A stretch of 64,000 bases of DNA from Avena insularis (taxonomy: Eukaryota > Streptophyta > Magnoliopsida > Poales > Poaceae). Location of the stretch: contig CM042697.1 in assembly GCA_023614405.1 (NCBI GenBank), positions 305,320,323-305,384,322 of the forward strand. The letters run 5' to 3'. The notes under the pieces are model-generated. The model had not been told where the DNA came from. It worked only from the letters and a program-made list of their open reading frames with translations, and ran no database searches. Shown here in pieces: positions 35,540 to 47,877 of this stretch (position 1 is the first letter of the stretch; every line of letters starts with the position of its first letter). A program made the translations under genes and the position numbers.

Positions 35540-37442
35540 TGTTGGAGATATGCCCTATAGGCAATAATAAATATAGTTATTATTATATCTTTGTGTTTAT
35601 GATAAATGTTTACATTCATGCTATAATAGTATTAACAAGGAAACATTAATACTTGTGTGATTTGTAAACTTAAATTTGAAGTCCCTAGTAAAGCCTCTAT
35701 ATAATACTAGCTTGTTGGTTAAAAGATGATTGTGGTTTCCCTATCATGAACATTGAGATGTTATTAACAACAAGATCATATCGTTAGGAGAATGATATGG
35801 TGGACATACTCCTATAGATAAGCGTAGCATAAAGATCAAGTCATTTTAATAGTTCAATTGCTATATGCTTTCTGATACATAGTAACCTAATTCCTTCGAC
35901 CATGAGATCATGCATATCACCTTTACCGGATGAATGCTTTGATGACATCAAACACCACACCGTAACTGGGTGGTTATAAAGGTGGCATTGAGTGTTCGGA
36001 AAGTATTGGTTGAAACACATGGATCAAGATCGATTTGTCCATCCATATGACGGATAGATATACTCTGGGCCCTCTCGGTGAAATGTCATCCAATTGGCTT
36101 GCAAGCATGTGACTGGCTCACAAGGGATCACATATCACGGGAACGAGAAAAGAGTACTTATCGGTAACAAGGTTGAAGTAGGTATGCAGAGATACCGACG
36201 ATCATAACCTCGGATAAGTAAACTATCGTGAGACAAAGGGAAATTGGTATCGTATGTAAGTGGTTCATTCGATCGCAAAGTAATCGTAGAAATATGTGGG
36301 AGCCCTATGAATTTCCAGATTCCTCTATTGGTTATTGATCGGAGAAGTGTCTCGATCATGTCCGCATAATTCACGAACCGTAGGGAGACACACTTAAGGA
36401 TTCGACGTTGTTTGAGTAGTTATGAAATGATGAGAAAGAGTCTGAATGTTGTTTGGAGTCTCGAATGGGATTCGGGATATCACGAGGAGATCCGGAATGG
36501 TCCGGAGAATAAGATTCATATAAGGAAAGTCCCGTTTCGGAGTTGGAGAATGATTCCGGTGTTTTCATCGAGAATGTTCTAGAAGGTTCCGGAATGTCCG
36601 GCACTCCGGAGGGGAAGGGTACATGAATGTGTTATATCAAGTTGGTATGATTACATCATGTACTCGGTGTCATCGCTGAGCAAAATAGAGGGTTTATTCA
36701 AATCCTAGTTTAAAAAGTCAAACGGCTAGTTTGAAAGTCAAATGGCTATTTTTGGGAAGTGGAGAAAGAGGAGGAAACCGAGTTGGGGAGGAGTCCCTCC
36801 TCCACCGCCGGCCCACCTCCAAGCCGAGTTGGGGAGGGACTCCCCTCCCCTTGGCCGGCCGGCCCCTCCACCTATATAAGGAGGGGCAGGGCTCCTCCTA
36901 GACGCATAAGATCCCTCGCCCAAACCCTAAGCCACGGCCGCCACCTGCCGCCGCCCTAGGTCAAGCCGATGCCGCTGCCTAGCAACCCTAGCCGCCAGCC
37001 AAGCTTCCTCCTCGGCGTGTCTAAACCCTAGATCGTCGAGGGACTCTCTCATACTCCACCATACTCGCTCCGGCTTAAGGCGAAGCCCTGCGAGATCTAC
37101 CCTCTACTTCCCACACGCCAGTGTCTTTGAATCGTGAGGAGAGTGCTACAACCTCCGCTGCCTGCTGGAACAAGGGAGAGGAAGGTCTTCGTCGAGTACC
37201 GAACGTGTGACCGACTGTGGGAGCGCTGCCGGAACGCAGCGCCGGAAGGATCGTCTACGCGATCTTGAGATCGGGAAGAGTACGACTACATCACCCACGA
37301 GAATCCGCTCTCGTTAAACACTTTGGAATCTTCGAGGTTGAGTTATTCTATCGACTCGTTGCTACAATCTAGTAGATATATATTTGCTTGTTTGTTTATA
37401 TGCGGTAGAAATTTTTTGTTTTCCATGCTACGAAACCCTACA
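35540..37442 (+). repeat. 5' LTR of the BARE/WIS/Angela element
   Basis: 1903 bp. The core promoter is TATATAAG at 36873-36880, after a G/C-rich segment with an internal near-repeat (GAGTTGGGGAGG, 36780 and 36828). Confidence 0.95.
36873..36880 (+). promoter_or_regulatory. TATA box, BARE 5' LTR
   Basis: TATATAAG in CCACCTATATAAGGAGGGG. The same box is present in the 3' LTR at 43970-43977. Confidence 0.85.
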
Positions 37443-37443
37443 G

Positions 37444-37455
37444 TGGTATCAGAGC
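37444..37455 (+). promoter_or_regulatory. Primer binding site of the BARE element
   Basis: TGGTATCAGAGC one base after the 5' LTR, complementary to the 3' end of initiator-Met tRNA. Confidence 0.93.
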
Positions 37456-38629
37456 CGTGTCTATATGTAGATCTGCAGACGAGAACACAATGGTCATTGT
37501 GGGCGTTGATGCTTTTATTGTCGATTGCTTCTTGTGTACTTTGCATCTTGCAGGATGTTGGGATGAAGCGGCCCGGGCTAACCTTACATGACATCGTTCA
37601 TGATACTTACTCCACGCTTGACATGCAACTTGTATTGCATAAGTGGCTTTGCGGGTGCCTGTTTCTCCTAGCATAGTTAAGATCCAATTTACAACGGGTG
37701 ATTAACAATACTAGTATCAATGTTGTGGTTCATGTTCGTAAGTTAGAACGACACTTATTGAAAGCCCCAAACCACGTAAAATATGCAAAGAAAGTAGAAG
37801 CGTCTAACTTTGTTTTGCAGGGGTGTGCTGTGATGTGATATGGCCATGATTGTGATTATATTTGATGTATGCAATGTTCCTTACTGTAAGTTGGCAACCG
37901 GCAGGAGCCATATGGTTGTCTTTAATTTATGTTAAGACCCGTGTGTCTATTCAAAGTAGTTGTAATAGTTGAAGCCGGTGGACGACAACCATGGAAAAGC
38001 GTCATTGACCTTGATGCAATGCCGGTGATGATGGAGATCATGCTCGTGCTAGAAGATGGAGATCGGAAGCACAAAAGAAGAAAGGCCATATCATATCACA
38101 TATTATGAATTGCATGTGATGTTAATCCTTTATACATCTTGTATTGCTTAGTAGACGACGGTAGCATTATAAGATGATCCCTCATACACATGAATTTCAA
38201 GTCATAAAGTGTTCACCCTTAGTTAGCACCGTTGCTAAAGCTTGTTGTTTCGAAGCACCACGTGATGATCGGGTGTGTTAGATTCCGCAAGTGTATACAA
38301 CGTGAGCAAGCCAGATTTGCTCATGCGGAAACTAAGGTTTGATCTTGACGAGCCTAGCATGTACAGACATGGTCTCGGAACACAGATCACCGAAAGGTAA
38401 AGCATGAATCATATAGTAGATATGATGAACATGACGATTGTTCGCCATTGAAACTATATCAACTCTCGTGATGATCGGTGTTGATGTGGTGGATTTGGTT
38501 CGTGTGATCACTAAAACAATGTGAGGGATATTGTTTTGAGTGGGAGTTCACCTAGATTAATTTTATTATTAATTTGAACTCAATTTGTCATAAACTTAGT
38601 CTAAACTATTGCAAATATGTTGTAGATCA
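37456..38629 (+). other. Untranslated leader of the BARE element
   Basis: About 1.2 kb between PBS and gag ATG. No convincing ORF. This family is known for a long leader thought to carry dimerisation and packaging signals. I cannot locate those by eye. Confidence 0.75.
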
Positions 38630-39445
38630 ATGGCAGCCCCTACCATCAATTTTAATGCGTTCCTAGAGAAAGAAAAGTTGAAAAACAATGGAAGCAACTT
38701 TGGATTGGTTCCGCAATTTGAGGATTGTCCTCACATGGTAATTTGACCTATGTGCTGATGCAATCATTGGTGACCCACCTGCAATGATGTCAGCCGATGA
38801 AGTAAAGAATGTTTACCTCACTCGAAGACTCAAGATCTACAATTCAAGTGTGCTATCTTGTATGGTTTAGAATCGGAGCTTCAGAAAAGGTTTGAGAATT
38901 CAGACCCATATGATATTGTCGAGGATCTCAAATTGATCTTTGAGGCTCATGCGGCAATTGAAAGCTATGAGGCTTCTGAGAAGTTCTTTAACTGCAAGAT
39001 GGAAGAGGGCAGCTCCGTCAGTGAGCATGTGCTTAAGATGTCTGGGCACGCAAACAAACTTCAAAGATTGGGTATAGTGATTCCTAATGCTTTGGGGATT
39101 TACCGCGTCCTCCAATCACTACCACCAAGTTACAAGAACTTTGTGATGAACTACAACATGCAAAACATGAACAAGACGTTGCCAGAACTCTTTGCCATGT
39201 TGAAATCTGCAGAAGTGGAGATCAAGAAAGAGCACCAAGTGTTGGTCAATAAGACCACCAAATTCAAGAAAGGTAAGTCTAAGCAAAAGGGACACTTCAA
39301 GAAGGGTGGTAAGAAAGTTACCACGCCGACGAAGAAGACCAAGGCTGGACCTAAGCCTGACATCGAGTGCTTTACTGCAAGGGAGAAGGTCACTGGAAGC
39401 GAAATTGCCCAAAGTACTTGGCGGATTTGAAGAACGGCAACATCA
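38630..39445 (+). pseudogene. gag: BARE gag, frameshifted
   Basis: ATG 38630 opens MAAPTINFNAFLEKEKLKNNG. A frameshift by about codon 25 sends the reading through WFRNLRIVL in another frame, and stops follow. The frame of the ATG is regained at 38858, giving a clean 190-codon capsid segment (YGLESELQKRFE, AHAAIESYEASEKFF, LQSLPPSYKNFVMNY). The zinc knuckle CKGEGHWKRNC (about 39370-39410) lies one base out of frame, so a one-base deletion near 39367 separates capsid from nucleocapsid. No working gag could be made. Confidence 0.88.
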
Positions 39446-39930
39446 AGAAGAAAGGTATATCTGATATACATGTTATTGATGTGTATCTCACTAGTACTCG
39501 TAGTAGTTCCTGGGTATTTGATACTAGTTCGGTTGCTCATATTTGTAACTCGAAACAGGTGTTGCAGAATAAACGGAAGCTAGCGAAGAACGAGGTGACG
39601 ATGCGCGTTGGAAACGGATCAAAGGTTGATGTGATCGCGGTCGGCACGCTACCCCTTCATCTACCATCGGGATTAGTTTTATACTTAAATAATTGTTATT
39701 TGGTGCCTGCGTTAAGCATGAACATTATATCGGGATCTTGTTTATTGCGAGACAGTTACTTGTTTAAATCCGAGAATAATGGTTGTTCGATTTATATGAG
39801 TAATATGTTTTATGCACATGCACCTTTGATAGATGGTCTATTCTTGTTGAATCTCGATAGTGGAAATACACATATTAATAACATTGAGGCTAAACGTTTG
39901 AAATCGAGCGATAACTCGACCTATATGTGG
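39446..39930 (+). pseudogene. pol: BARE protease region
   Basis: Open in frame 1 with the preceding zinc knuckle. The active-site region reads WVFDTSSVAHICN (39510-39548). The Copia consensus at this point is D-T-G, so the active-site glycine is replaced by serine. The remaining protease and the GAG-pre-integrase linker (LFLLNLDSGNTHINNI) are intact. A one-base loss near 39930 shifts into the integrase frame. Confidence 0.83.
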
Positions 39931-39934
39931 CAAT

Positions 39935-40954
39935 CGCTGCCTTGGTCATATTGGAGTGAAGCGTATGAAGAAACTCCATTCCGATGGACTTCTTGAATCA
40001 CTTGATTTCGAATCACTTGAAAGATGTGAAGCATGTCTGATGGGTAAAATGACTAAGACTCCATTTTCTGGTATGATGGAGCGAGCTACGGACTTATTGG
40101 AAATCATACATACCGATGTGTGTGGTCCAATGAGTGTAGCATCGCGCGGTGGTTATCGTTATGTTCTTACCTTCACGGATGATTTGAGTAGATATGGGTA
40201 TATCTATTTCATGAAACATAAGTCCGAAACTTTCGAGAAGTTTAAGGAATTTCAAAGTGAGGTAGAGAATCAACGTAACAAGAAGATAAAATTTCTACGT
40301 TCTGATCATGGAGGTGAATATCTAAGTTACGAGTTTGGCGAGCATTTGAAGAAATGCGGAATACTTTCACAATTGACACCACCGGGAACACCACAGCGTA
40401 ATGGTGTGTCCGAACGTCGTAATCGAACTCTCTTAGATATGGTTCGTTCTATGATGTCACTTACAGATTTACCGCTATCATTTTGGGGTTATGCATTAGA
40501 AACAGCCGCATTCACTTTAAATAGGGCACCATCTAAATCCGTTGAAATGACACCGTATGAATTATGGTTTGGGAAGAAACCTAGATTGTCGTTCCTTAAA
40601 GTTTGGGGTTGCGAAGCCTATGTAAAGAAGTTACAGCCGGACAAGCTTGAACCCAAAGCGGAAAAATGTGTCTTCATAGGATACCCGAAGGAAACTATTG
40701 GGTATACCTTCTATCATAGATCCGAAGGCAAAATCTTCGTTGCCAAGAATGGATCCTTTCTAGAGAAGGAATTTCTCTCGAAAGAAGTGACTGGAAGGAA
40801 AGTAGAACTCGACGAGGTTGTCGAACCTTCTCTCGAAATTGCGAGTAGCGCAGCACCGGAAGAAGTTCCTGTGGTGCCTGCACCAGTTAGAGAGGAAGCT
40901 AATGATGATGATCATGAAACTTCGGTTGAAGTTACTACAGAGCCTCGCAGGTAA
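39935..40954 (+). pseudogene. pol: BARE integrase, single stop
   Basis: Frame 2. It opens inside the zinc-binding region (LGHIGVKRMKKLHSDG...CEACLMGKM). The core then shows the triad in HTDVCGPM (40110-40133), RSDHGGEYL (40299-40325) and NGVSERRNR (40402-40428). The C-terminal part (ELWFGKKPRLSFLKVWGCEAY, KCVFIGYPKETIGYTFY) is intact. It ends with an acidic linker and a TAA at 40952-40954, beyond which the same frame continues directly into RT. Apart from that stop the 332-codon domain is undamaged. Confidence 0.9.
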
Positions 40955-42599
40955 ACAAGAACTCGTACCACTCCAGATTGGTATGATCCCGTTATGAGTG
41001 TCATGTTGGTGGACAACACCGATGACCCTGAGACATATGAGGAAGCAATGATGAGCCCAGATTCCAATAAATGGCAAGAAGCCATGAAATCCGAGATTGG
41101 ATCCATGTACGAAAACCAAGTATGGACTTTGGTGGACTTACCGGATGGCCGGAAGGCTGTCGAGAACAAATGGATTTTCAAGAAGAAAACAGATGTTGAT
41201 GGTAATGTTACTGTCTATAAAGCTCGACTTGTCGCAAAGGGGTTTCGACAAATTCAAGGAGTTGACTACGATGAGACTTTCTCACCAGTAGCAAAGCTAA
41301 AGTCTGTGAGGATTATGTTAGCAATCACTGCATATTATGATTATGAGATATGGCAGATGGATGTCAAAACAGCATTCCTCAATGGAGACATTGATGAAGA
41401 GTTGTATATGATGCAACCCAAAGGTTTTGTCGATCCTAAAGATGCTAACAAGGTATGCAAACTTCAACGGTCCATTTATGGATTGAAGCAAGCATCCCGA
41501 AGTTGGAATCAATGTTTTGATAAGGTGATCAAAAGTTTTGGTTTTATACAAACTTATGGAGAAGCTTGTATTTACAAGAAAGTGAGTGGGAGCTCTGTAG
41601 CATTCTTAATACTATATGTAGATGACATATTATTGATTGGGAATGATGTAGACCTTCTTAATAGTGTCAAGAAATATTTGAATAATAGTTTTTCAATGAA
41701 AGATCTTGGCGAAGCAGCTTACATATTAGGCATAAAGATTTATAGAGATAGATCAAGACGCCAAATATCATTGTCACAAAGTACATATTTGGACAAAGTT
41801 CTAAAGAGGTTTGGAATGGAAGATAGCAAGAAAGGGTTCTTTCCCATGTTGCCCAATACGACCTTGAGTAAAACTCAAAGTCCGACATCGACAGAAGATA
41901 GAGAAAGGATGAGTAAGACTCCCTATGCCTCAGCCATAGGATCTCTAATGTATGCCATGCTATGTACTAGACCCGATATTGCATATGCTGTTAGTTTAAC
42001 TAGCAGATATCAAAGTGATCTAGGAGTAGATCATTGGACAGCGGTCAAAAACATCCTTAAGTACTTGAGAAGAACTAAGGATATGGTTCTTTCTTATGGA
42101 GGTGATGAACAGCTCGTTGTAAATGGTTACACCGATGCTAGTTGGAACACCGATCCGGATGATTCTAAATCACAATCTGGATACGTATTTATTTTGAATG
42201 GTGCAGCAGTTAGCTGGAGGAGTGCAAAGCAAAGCGTTGTGGCGAGATCTTCAACTAAATCGGAAATACATGGCTGCTTCGGAGGCTTCACAAGAAGCGA
42301 TATGGATGAAAGAGTTCATTACAGAGCTGGGTGTGGTTCCTAGTGCGCTGGACCCAATGTCTATCTACTATGATAACATGGGTGCCATAGCCAATGCGCA
42401 AGAACCAAGGTCACACAAGAAGCTGAAGCACATCAAGCTACGTTTTCACGCTATTCGAGAACATATCCAAGATGGGGATATAAAGATTTGCAAAGTACAC
42501 ACAGATCTGAATGTGGCGGATCCGTTGGCTAAACCTCTCCCGAGGGCAAAACATGACCAACACCAAACTGCCATGGGTGTTCGGTATATTACCATGTAA
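40955..42599 (+). pseudogene. pol: BARE reverse transcriptase and RNase H, one frameshift
   Basis: Continues integrase frame 2 for about 436 codons: NKWIFKKKTDVDGN, ARLVAKGFRQIQGVDY, QMDVKTAFLNGDIDEELYM, SIYGLKQASRSWNQ and the intact catalytic YVDD at 41615-41626. RNase H begins NGYTDASWNTDPDD (42124-42165) and includes SAKQSVVARSSTKSE. An extra A near 42262 (GAAATACATGG) shifts the frame. The end (YMAASEASQEAIWMKEF...AIREHIQDGDIKICKVHTDLNVADPLAKPL) is read in frame 0 to the stop 42597-42599. RT itself looks enzymatically complete. Confidence 0.92.
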
Positions 42600-42620
42600 T
42601 CTAGATTAGATGACTCTAGT

Positions 42621-42633
42621 GCAAGTGGGAGAC
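42621..42633 (+). promoter_or_regulatory. Polypurine tract of the BARE element
   Basis: GCAAGTGGGAGAC just before the 3' LTR, as in other BARE/WIS elements. Confidence 0.88.
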
Positions 42634-44526
42634 TATTGGACATATGCCCTAGAGGCAATAATAAATATAGTTATTATTATATCTTTGTGTTTATGATAAA
42701 TGTTTACATTCATGCTATAATAGTATTAACAAGGAAACATTAATACTTGTGTGATTTGTAAACTTAAATTTGAAGTCCCTAGTAAAGCCTCTATATAATA
42801 CTAGCTTGTTGGTTAAAAGATGATTGTGGTTTCCCTATCATGAACATTGAGATGTTATTAACAACAAGATCATATCGTTAGGAGAATGATATGGTGGACA
42901 TACTCCTATAGATAAGCGTAGCATAAAGATCAAGTCATTTTAATAGTTCAATTGCTATATGCTTTCTGATACATAGTAACCTAATTCCTTCGACCATGAG
43001 ATCATGCATATCACCTTTACCGGATGGATGCTTTGATGACATCAAACACCACACCGTAACTGGGTGGTTATAAAGGTGGCATTGAGTGTTCGGAAAGTAT
43101 TGGTTGAAACACATGGATCAAGACTGGGATTTGTCCATCCATATGACGGATAGATATACTCTGGGCCCTCTCGGTGAAATGTCATCCAATTGTCTTGCAA
43201 GCATGTGACTGGCTCACAAGGGATCACATATCACGGGAACGAGAAAAGAGTACTTATCGGTAACAAGGTTGAACTAGGTATGCAGAGATACCGACGATCA
43301 TAACCTCGGATAAGTAAACTATCGTGAGACAAAGGGAAATTGGTATCGTATGTAAGTGGTTCATTCGATCGCAAAGTAATCGTAGAAATATGTGGGAGCC
43401 CTATGAATTTCCAGATTCCTCTTTTGGTTATTGATCGGAGAAGTGTCTCGATCATGTCCGCATAATTCACGAACCGTAGGGAGACACACTTAAGGATTCG
43501 ACGTTGTTTGAGTAGTTATGGAATGATGAGAAAGAGTCCAAATGTTGTTCGGAGTCTCGAATGGGATTCAGGATATCACGAGGAGATCCGGAATGGTCCG
43601 GAGAATAAGATTCATATAAGGAAAGTCCCGTTTCGGAGTTGGAGAATGGTTCCGGTGTTTTCATCGAGAATGTTCTAGAAGGTTCCAGAATGTCCGGCAC
43701 TCCGGAGGGGAAGGGTACATGAATGTGTTATATCAAGTTGGTATGATTGCATCATGTACTCGGTGTCATCGCTGAGCAAAATAGAGGGTTTATTCAAATC
43801 CTAGTTTGAAAATTCAAACGGCTAGTTTGAAAGTCAAACGGCTATTTTTTGGGAAGTGGAGAAAGAGGAGGAAACCGAGTTGGGGAGGAGTCCCTCCTCC
43901 ACCGCCGGCCCACCTCCAAGCCGAGTTGTGGAGGGACTCCCCTCCCCTTGGCCAGCCGGCCCCTCCACCTATATAAGGAGGGGCAGGGCTCCCCTCCTAG
44001 ACACACAAGATCCCCGCCTCCAAACCCTAAGCCGCCGGCGCCGCCACCTGCTGCCGCCGCCGCCTAGCAACCCTAGCCACCGTCCAAGCTTCCTCCTCGG
44101 CGTGTCTAAACCCTAGATCGTCGAGGGACTCTCTCATACTCCACCATACTCGCTCTGGCTTAAGGCGAAGCCCTGCGAGATCTCCCCTCTACTTCCGGTA
44201 CCACGTCGTTGTGCTGCCGGAATTGCGAGGAGGGTGCTACAACCTCCGCTGCCTGATGGAACAAGGGAGAGGAAGGTCTTACGAAAATCGAATGTGTGAC
44301 CGATCATGGAGCGCCTTAGAACGCAGACCGAAGGATCGTCTACGCGATCTTGAGATCGGAAAGAGTACGACTACATCACCCACGAGAATCCGCTCTCGTT
44401 AAACACTTTGGAATCTTCGAGGGTGAGTTATTCTATCGACTCGTTGCTACAATCTAGTAGATAGATCTTTGCTTTTTGTTTTTATGCGGTAGAAATTTTT
44501 TGTTTTCCATGCTACGAAACCCTACA
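42634..44526 (+). repeat. 3' LTR of the BARE/WIS/Angela element
   Basis: 1893 bp. It starts TATTGGACATATGCCC instead of TGTTGG, so the terminal TG has become TA. It otherwise matches the 5' LTR closely. A small deletion around 44035-44090 and differences near 44200-44330 account for most of the divergence. Confidence 0.94.
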
Positions 44527-44531
44527 GTTTG

Positions 44532-47270
44532 GCCGCATTGGGATTGGCCAGAATGTTTAGCACCCCTTCTGAATCATCATCGGCGTCAGCATATTTGCTT
44601 GTCGGCTATATCATTTCTCCCAAACTTGTGATGTCACGCTTCAGCCTGTGATGCAAAACTCGGACTGGGAGTCCTGTGATGAAAGCTTCTATCGTAGTCT
44701 GTTCGTTTACTCCTTCGCAGGAGTTCTTTGTGTCAATCCAGCGTCCGAGGTAATCCCAGCAGGTTTCTCCGGGTCTTTGTGTGCAACGCTTCAAGTCTCC
44801 GACTGTACAGGGCCTCCTGTATGTTCCCTCGAAGTTTGAAAAGAACGCACTTTGCATATCATACCAGTTATGAATTGAATTCTCTGGCAGTTCATTGAGC
44901 CACCAAGCCATCTTCCTCAGCATAAGCGGGAGACATCAGACTGCGACCAGGTTGTTTCCTCCTTTGGCGATGCAGGAAGCCTGTAAAAAATCCTGGAGCC
45001 AGGTATCTAGCCGAGCCACACTATCGTAGGGCTGAATGTGTTTGGCAATACCAAAGTCAACCGGAAATTTGGTCTGACATATGTGTGGGCCAAAGCACTT
45101 GGATCCACGTACACATCTTCCTCCTCATACCGCCGCGCCTCTATGTTTGATTCTATGCGATGGCGAGCGTTGTTTGGCGAGAGAGATCTATGCCTTGGAG
45201 GCTCGCGGCTTCTGCGCGGCGGAGTCGGATTTCTGCTTCTCCTCTCACCACTGCCGCCTCCGCCCCTGCAGATTCCATGGCTACGTCGGGATCATTCATG
45301 GTCGCTGCCAGGAGGCGATGGTGGCCCTGGTGGATTACTTCCAGCTGAGTTACGTGGTGGTGGCGGTGGAGCCTCATTATGCTGACTCTGATGTCAGTTT
45401 CTTTGGGCTCCGTCCCTACTTGATTCAGGACGATCTGGATCATCTCTTCGTCCGGCGTTACCAGCTGGACGGTTAGGTGGTGGAATCCTTAGCCGATCTT
45501 GCTCTTCTTGCTGGCGGCGTGCTTCCGGGTCTTCTCTATAGCGGTTGTTGTGCCGACGATGGTCCTGATGAGGAACCATTGCCCTGATGGCGTCTTCGGA
45601 TGCATCCATAATAACTCTTGCCCAGTCACGCGTCGGCCGGTGAGAGTGGGCGTTTGAGCCGGTTCTTGAATTCCCTTCTTCTCCATGGAGACGATAGCGT
45701 TGATCCATATCCCTGTGGAGCCTTCCGTCAGCGCTTTGGTCAGCGCCAGTGTAGCAAAATTCCGACTTTGAGGCCAGCTTTCCACTGAATGACGCGGCCG
45801 TTTTCTGTTGTTTTAATACTTTGTCCAGCAACACGACGCACTGCTGGACCTATTGTGGAGACGGATTATTGGCGAGGATGGCTTGAGCTGCAGCAGCATT
45901 TTCCAACGGCGTGTTGTAGACTCGGATCTTTTCTCCTGTGTTTCCGTCGAATAAATCTTTGTGGATATCCGGGTTCTTGTTGGTAAGAAACGGACCTCCC
46001 CTTGTTTTGTTTGGGTGTCGCTTGAAATCTGAGTGATATTTGGCAAGATCACTGTCTAACTGCTGTCTAAGCTCGACGATGCGCGTGGCCTCTTCGAGCA
46101 GAAACAGACGGTGCTTTTCCAGGTCCTCAGCCCTTTTCTCCAGCACCTCCAGTTTAAGATCCAAAGCCATTGGGATTGGAATCGTGAGAGCACCTCCGTA
46201 AATTTCACGTGCACCCTTGGTGACGACGTGTCCATTCACAGGAGGGTCGATCGGCATGGTATTAATCGGATCTCCATCTCAATCTCTTCCTCAACTTTTT
46301 TTTTGTTGGTTTCCTCGACGTCCGGCTCTGCCGGTGTCGGATTCTTGTTCTTCTTCTTCTTTGACCGCCCAGTAGCCTTAATGTGCGTACCAGTGGCAAA
46401 GACGGCTTTTGGTCCAGTACCGGGGGATAAACTTCCGTCGGTACTTTCCGTAGTGGTTGGCTTTTGGACTTTGGAGGAATCTCCGGTATCCATATCATCC
46501 TGCGAGGTGCAGCTTTCATCCATGCTATCATATGGACTAGGGGAATTTTTCGGTTCACATTGCATTGGCTTGGAGGCGTGTTCTTGCTCGTACTCCTCCA
46601 TCTCCTTGTCGAAGTTTCGAAGTTCCTGTGACTTTATTGACTCTTGAGGGCAGCCAGGTAAGTTGGTGTTTTCTTTTATTGCGTCTAGGACCGAATCGCT
46701 GCCGGCTCCAGCATTGATGGAGTCAGATTTAGAGCTTATGTGGTACACGAAACAGAACTTCTTGTTCATGTTCTTGAGGTAGTGGTACAACTTGGTTTCC
46801 GCCTCTGCCATCTCGAAGTTCTCCTTGATGTCGGCGATTGCTTCATAATTGATGTAGGGGTGTCTCGTCATCTCTGTTATCTTGCTCCTCAAGAGTTCTT
46901 TTTCTGCTACGACGTCAGCAGGGCCGGATCCATAGCGGATGTATCCCTCGTCTGTGTATCCGATCTCGTCGGGAAGATCAGATCCGAATTTTTCTTCCAC
47001 CTATTCTTCCACTACGGGAGTGGGCTGGGTGGGTTTGATTTTCTCCGGAATCTTGAACTCTTCCGCTTCTACGGACAAAGTAGATCCGGATTTTTCTTCC
47101 GCCATGGTCATCACCTCAAGGGTGGCTTGGGCGGGTTTAGCAAAACCGAGCTAAATATCGATCTCGTGGATAGACATGATAGTGTAGGTCGTCACGGGTT
47201 TTGAATTCGGAATCCAGGTCTCTTTGAGAAGGACGAGAGGGACATCACTGGCATAGACCACGCGACCCAT
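44532..47270 (-). pseudogene. gag: Tat gag, main part, broken
   Basis: Likely start is ATG at 47270-47268 (MGRVVYASDVPLVLL), 85 bases inside the 5' LTR. A 254-codon open stretch (47000-46236) is acidic and lysine-rich (GYTDEGYIRYGSGPADVV, later TGRSKKKKNKNPTPAEPDVEE). It is followed by charged R/D/E-rich sequence (45834-45394). The retrotransposon-gag capsid motif lies at 44923-44606 (MAWWLNELPENSIHNWYDMQ, then RPGETCWDYLGRW). Stops and frame changes occur at 47155, 47001, about 46235, 45394 and 44606. The BARE element cuts it at 44526. Confidence 0.84.
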
Positions 47271-47337
47271 GGCGATAGTTCCACCGATTCCTGCACGCGC
47301 AGATTACGCCTGGAACGAAGCTCCAAAGGTCACCCGC

Positions 47338-47355
47338 CCCATGGTGGGCACCAAA
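47338..47355 (-). promoter_or_regulatory. Primer binding site of the Tat element
   Basis: The minus strand reads TTTGGTGCCCACCATGGG directly inside the 5' LTR. It matches the Tat-type site TGGCGCCCACCGTGGGGC except for two CG-to-TG/CA changes, typical of decay at methylated CG. Confidence 0.75.
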
Positions 47356-47877
47356 TGTCGTCGGATTGTCCACAAGTACGCCATAGGCGGTCCTAGTGGC
47401 ATTGGAAAGATGGGGTGTGAGACGTCAGATGTTCCAGGAGCGGTGAGCCAAAGTTTACCCAGGTTCAGATCCGTCTGCGGTGATCGGATCCTACTCCTGC
47501 TAGCAACCTAGTAGTATATCGGCATAAGCCGAATGTTACAGCGGATTACAAGAGAGGTTCGCCTGTGCGAGTTGTGATTGTGGTAGTAAGATTGGTTGTG
47601 CCCCAGGCTCCCATAGGGCCGGTTTATATAGTCACCGGGACCTAGGGTTATAGGAGAGACATATCCGACTACGTTACACAGTCGGTAACTATATACATCT
47701 TGGACTACAAGTAATACTACAGGCCTATGTCGGTAACTCTTCTGGGTCTTGTCGTAGCCGGAACTGGCTCCTCCTCTTTCTCTGACTAGGCCGCCGGTGA
47801 AGCAAAGCTCTAACCCGTTGGTGGGCCACCCTGGTCAGCGAGTCCTGTGGGTATACCCGCAAAGTATATCCCCAATA
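47356..47877 (-). repeat. 5' LTR of the Tat element
   Basis: 522 bp. In element direction it begins TATTGGGGATATAC (TG changed to TA) and ends CCGACGACA. It pairs with 8441-8947. The target duplication GTATC follows at 47878-47882. Confidence 0.92.
47623..47630 (-). promoter_or_regulatory. TATA box of the Tat 5' LTR
   Basis: TATATAAA on the minus strand, about 250 bp into the LTR in element direction. It would drive the gag-pol transcript. Confidence 0.65.

Larger units (their letters stand above)
35540..44526 (+). mobile_element. Ty1/Copia element of the BARE/WIS/Angela group
   Basis: 8987 bp. LTRs start TGTTGGAGATATGCCCTA and end GCTACGAAACCCTACA, typical of the BARE-1/WIS-2/Angela group of Triticeae. 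Flanks are GGTTG (35535-35539) and GTTTG (44527-44531), a target duplication with one mismatch. Inside are the initiator-Met PBS, a 1.2 kb leader, gag, protease, integrase, RT, RNase H and a polypurine tract. The two LTRs are nearly identical by eye and pol has few lesions. It is the best-preserved element in the window and probably among the latest arrivals. Confidence 0.96.
8441..47877 (-). mobile_element. Ty3/Gypsy Tat-lineage retrotransposon with three nested insertions
   Basis: The element lies on the minus strand between LTRs 47356-47877 (5') and 8441-8947 (3'), flanked by a perfect GTATC duplication. Subtracting the nested elements leaves about 12.3 kb. In its own direction it reads: primer binding site, gag, protease, reverse transcriptase, RNase H, a second RNase H-like domain, integrase, then a convergent antisense ORF next to the 3' LTR. 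A PBS of the GGCGCCCACC type, two RNase H domains and an extra ORF are known traits of the Tat lineage. Every coding region has stops or frameshifts. Confidence 0.93.

Noticed and set aside
43849..44116. Two overlapping frames in the BARE 3' LTR
   Set aside because: GC-rich leader after the TATA box. The same place in the 5' LTR (36738-36959) gives different frames.
45081..45476. Plus-strand frames opposite Tat gag (131, 115 and 62 codons)
   Set aside because: Shadows of the GC-rich minus-strand gag, with no motif and no continuity beyond.
46111..47204. Plus-strand frames of 154 and 178 codons
   Set aside because: Complement of the acidic gag region, where E/D-rich codons become F/L/S-rich. 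No independent support.
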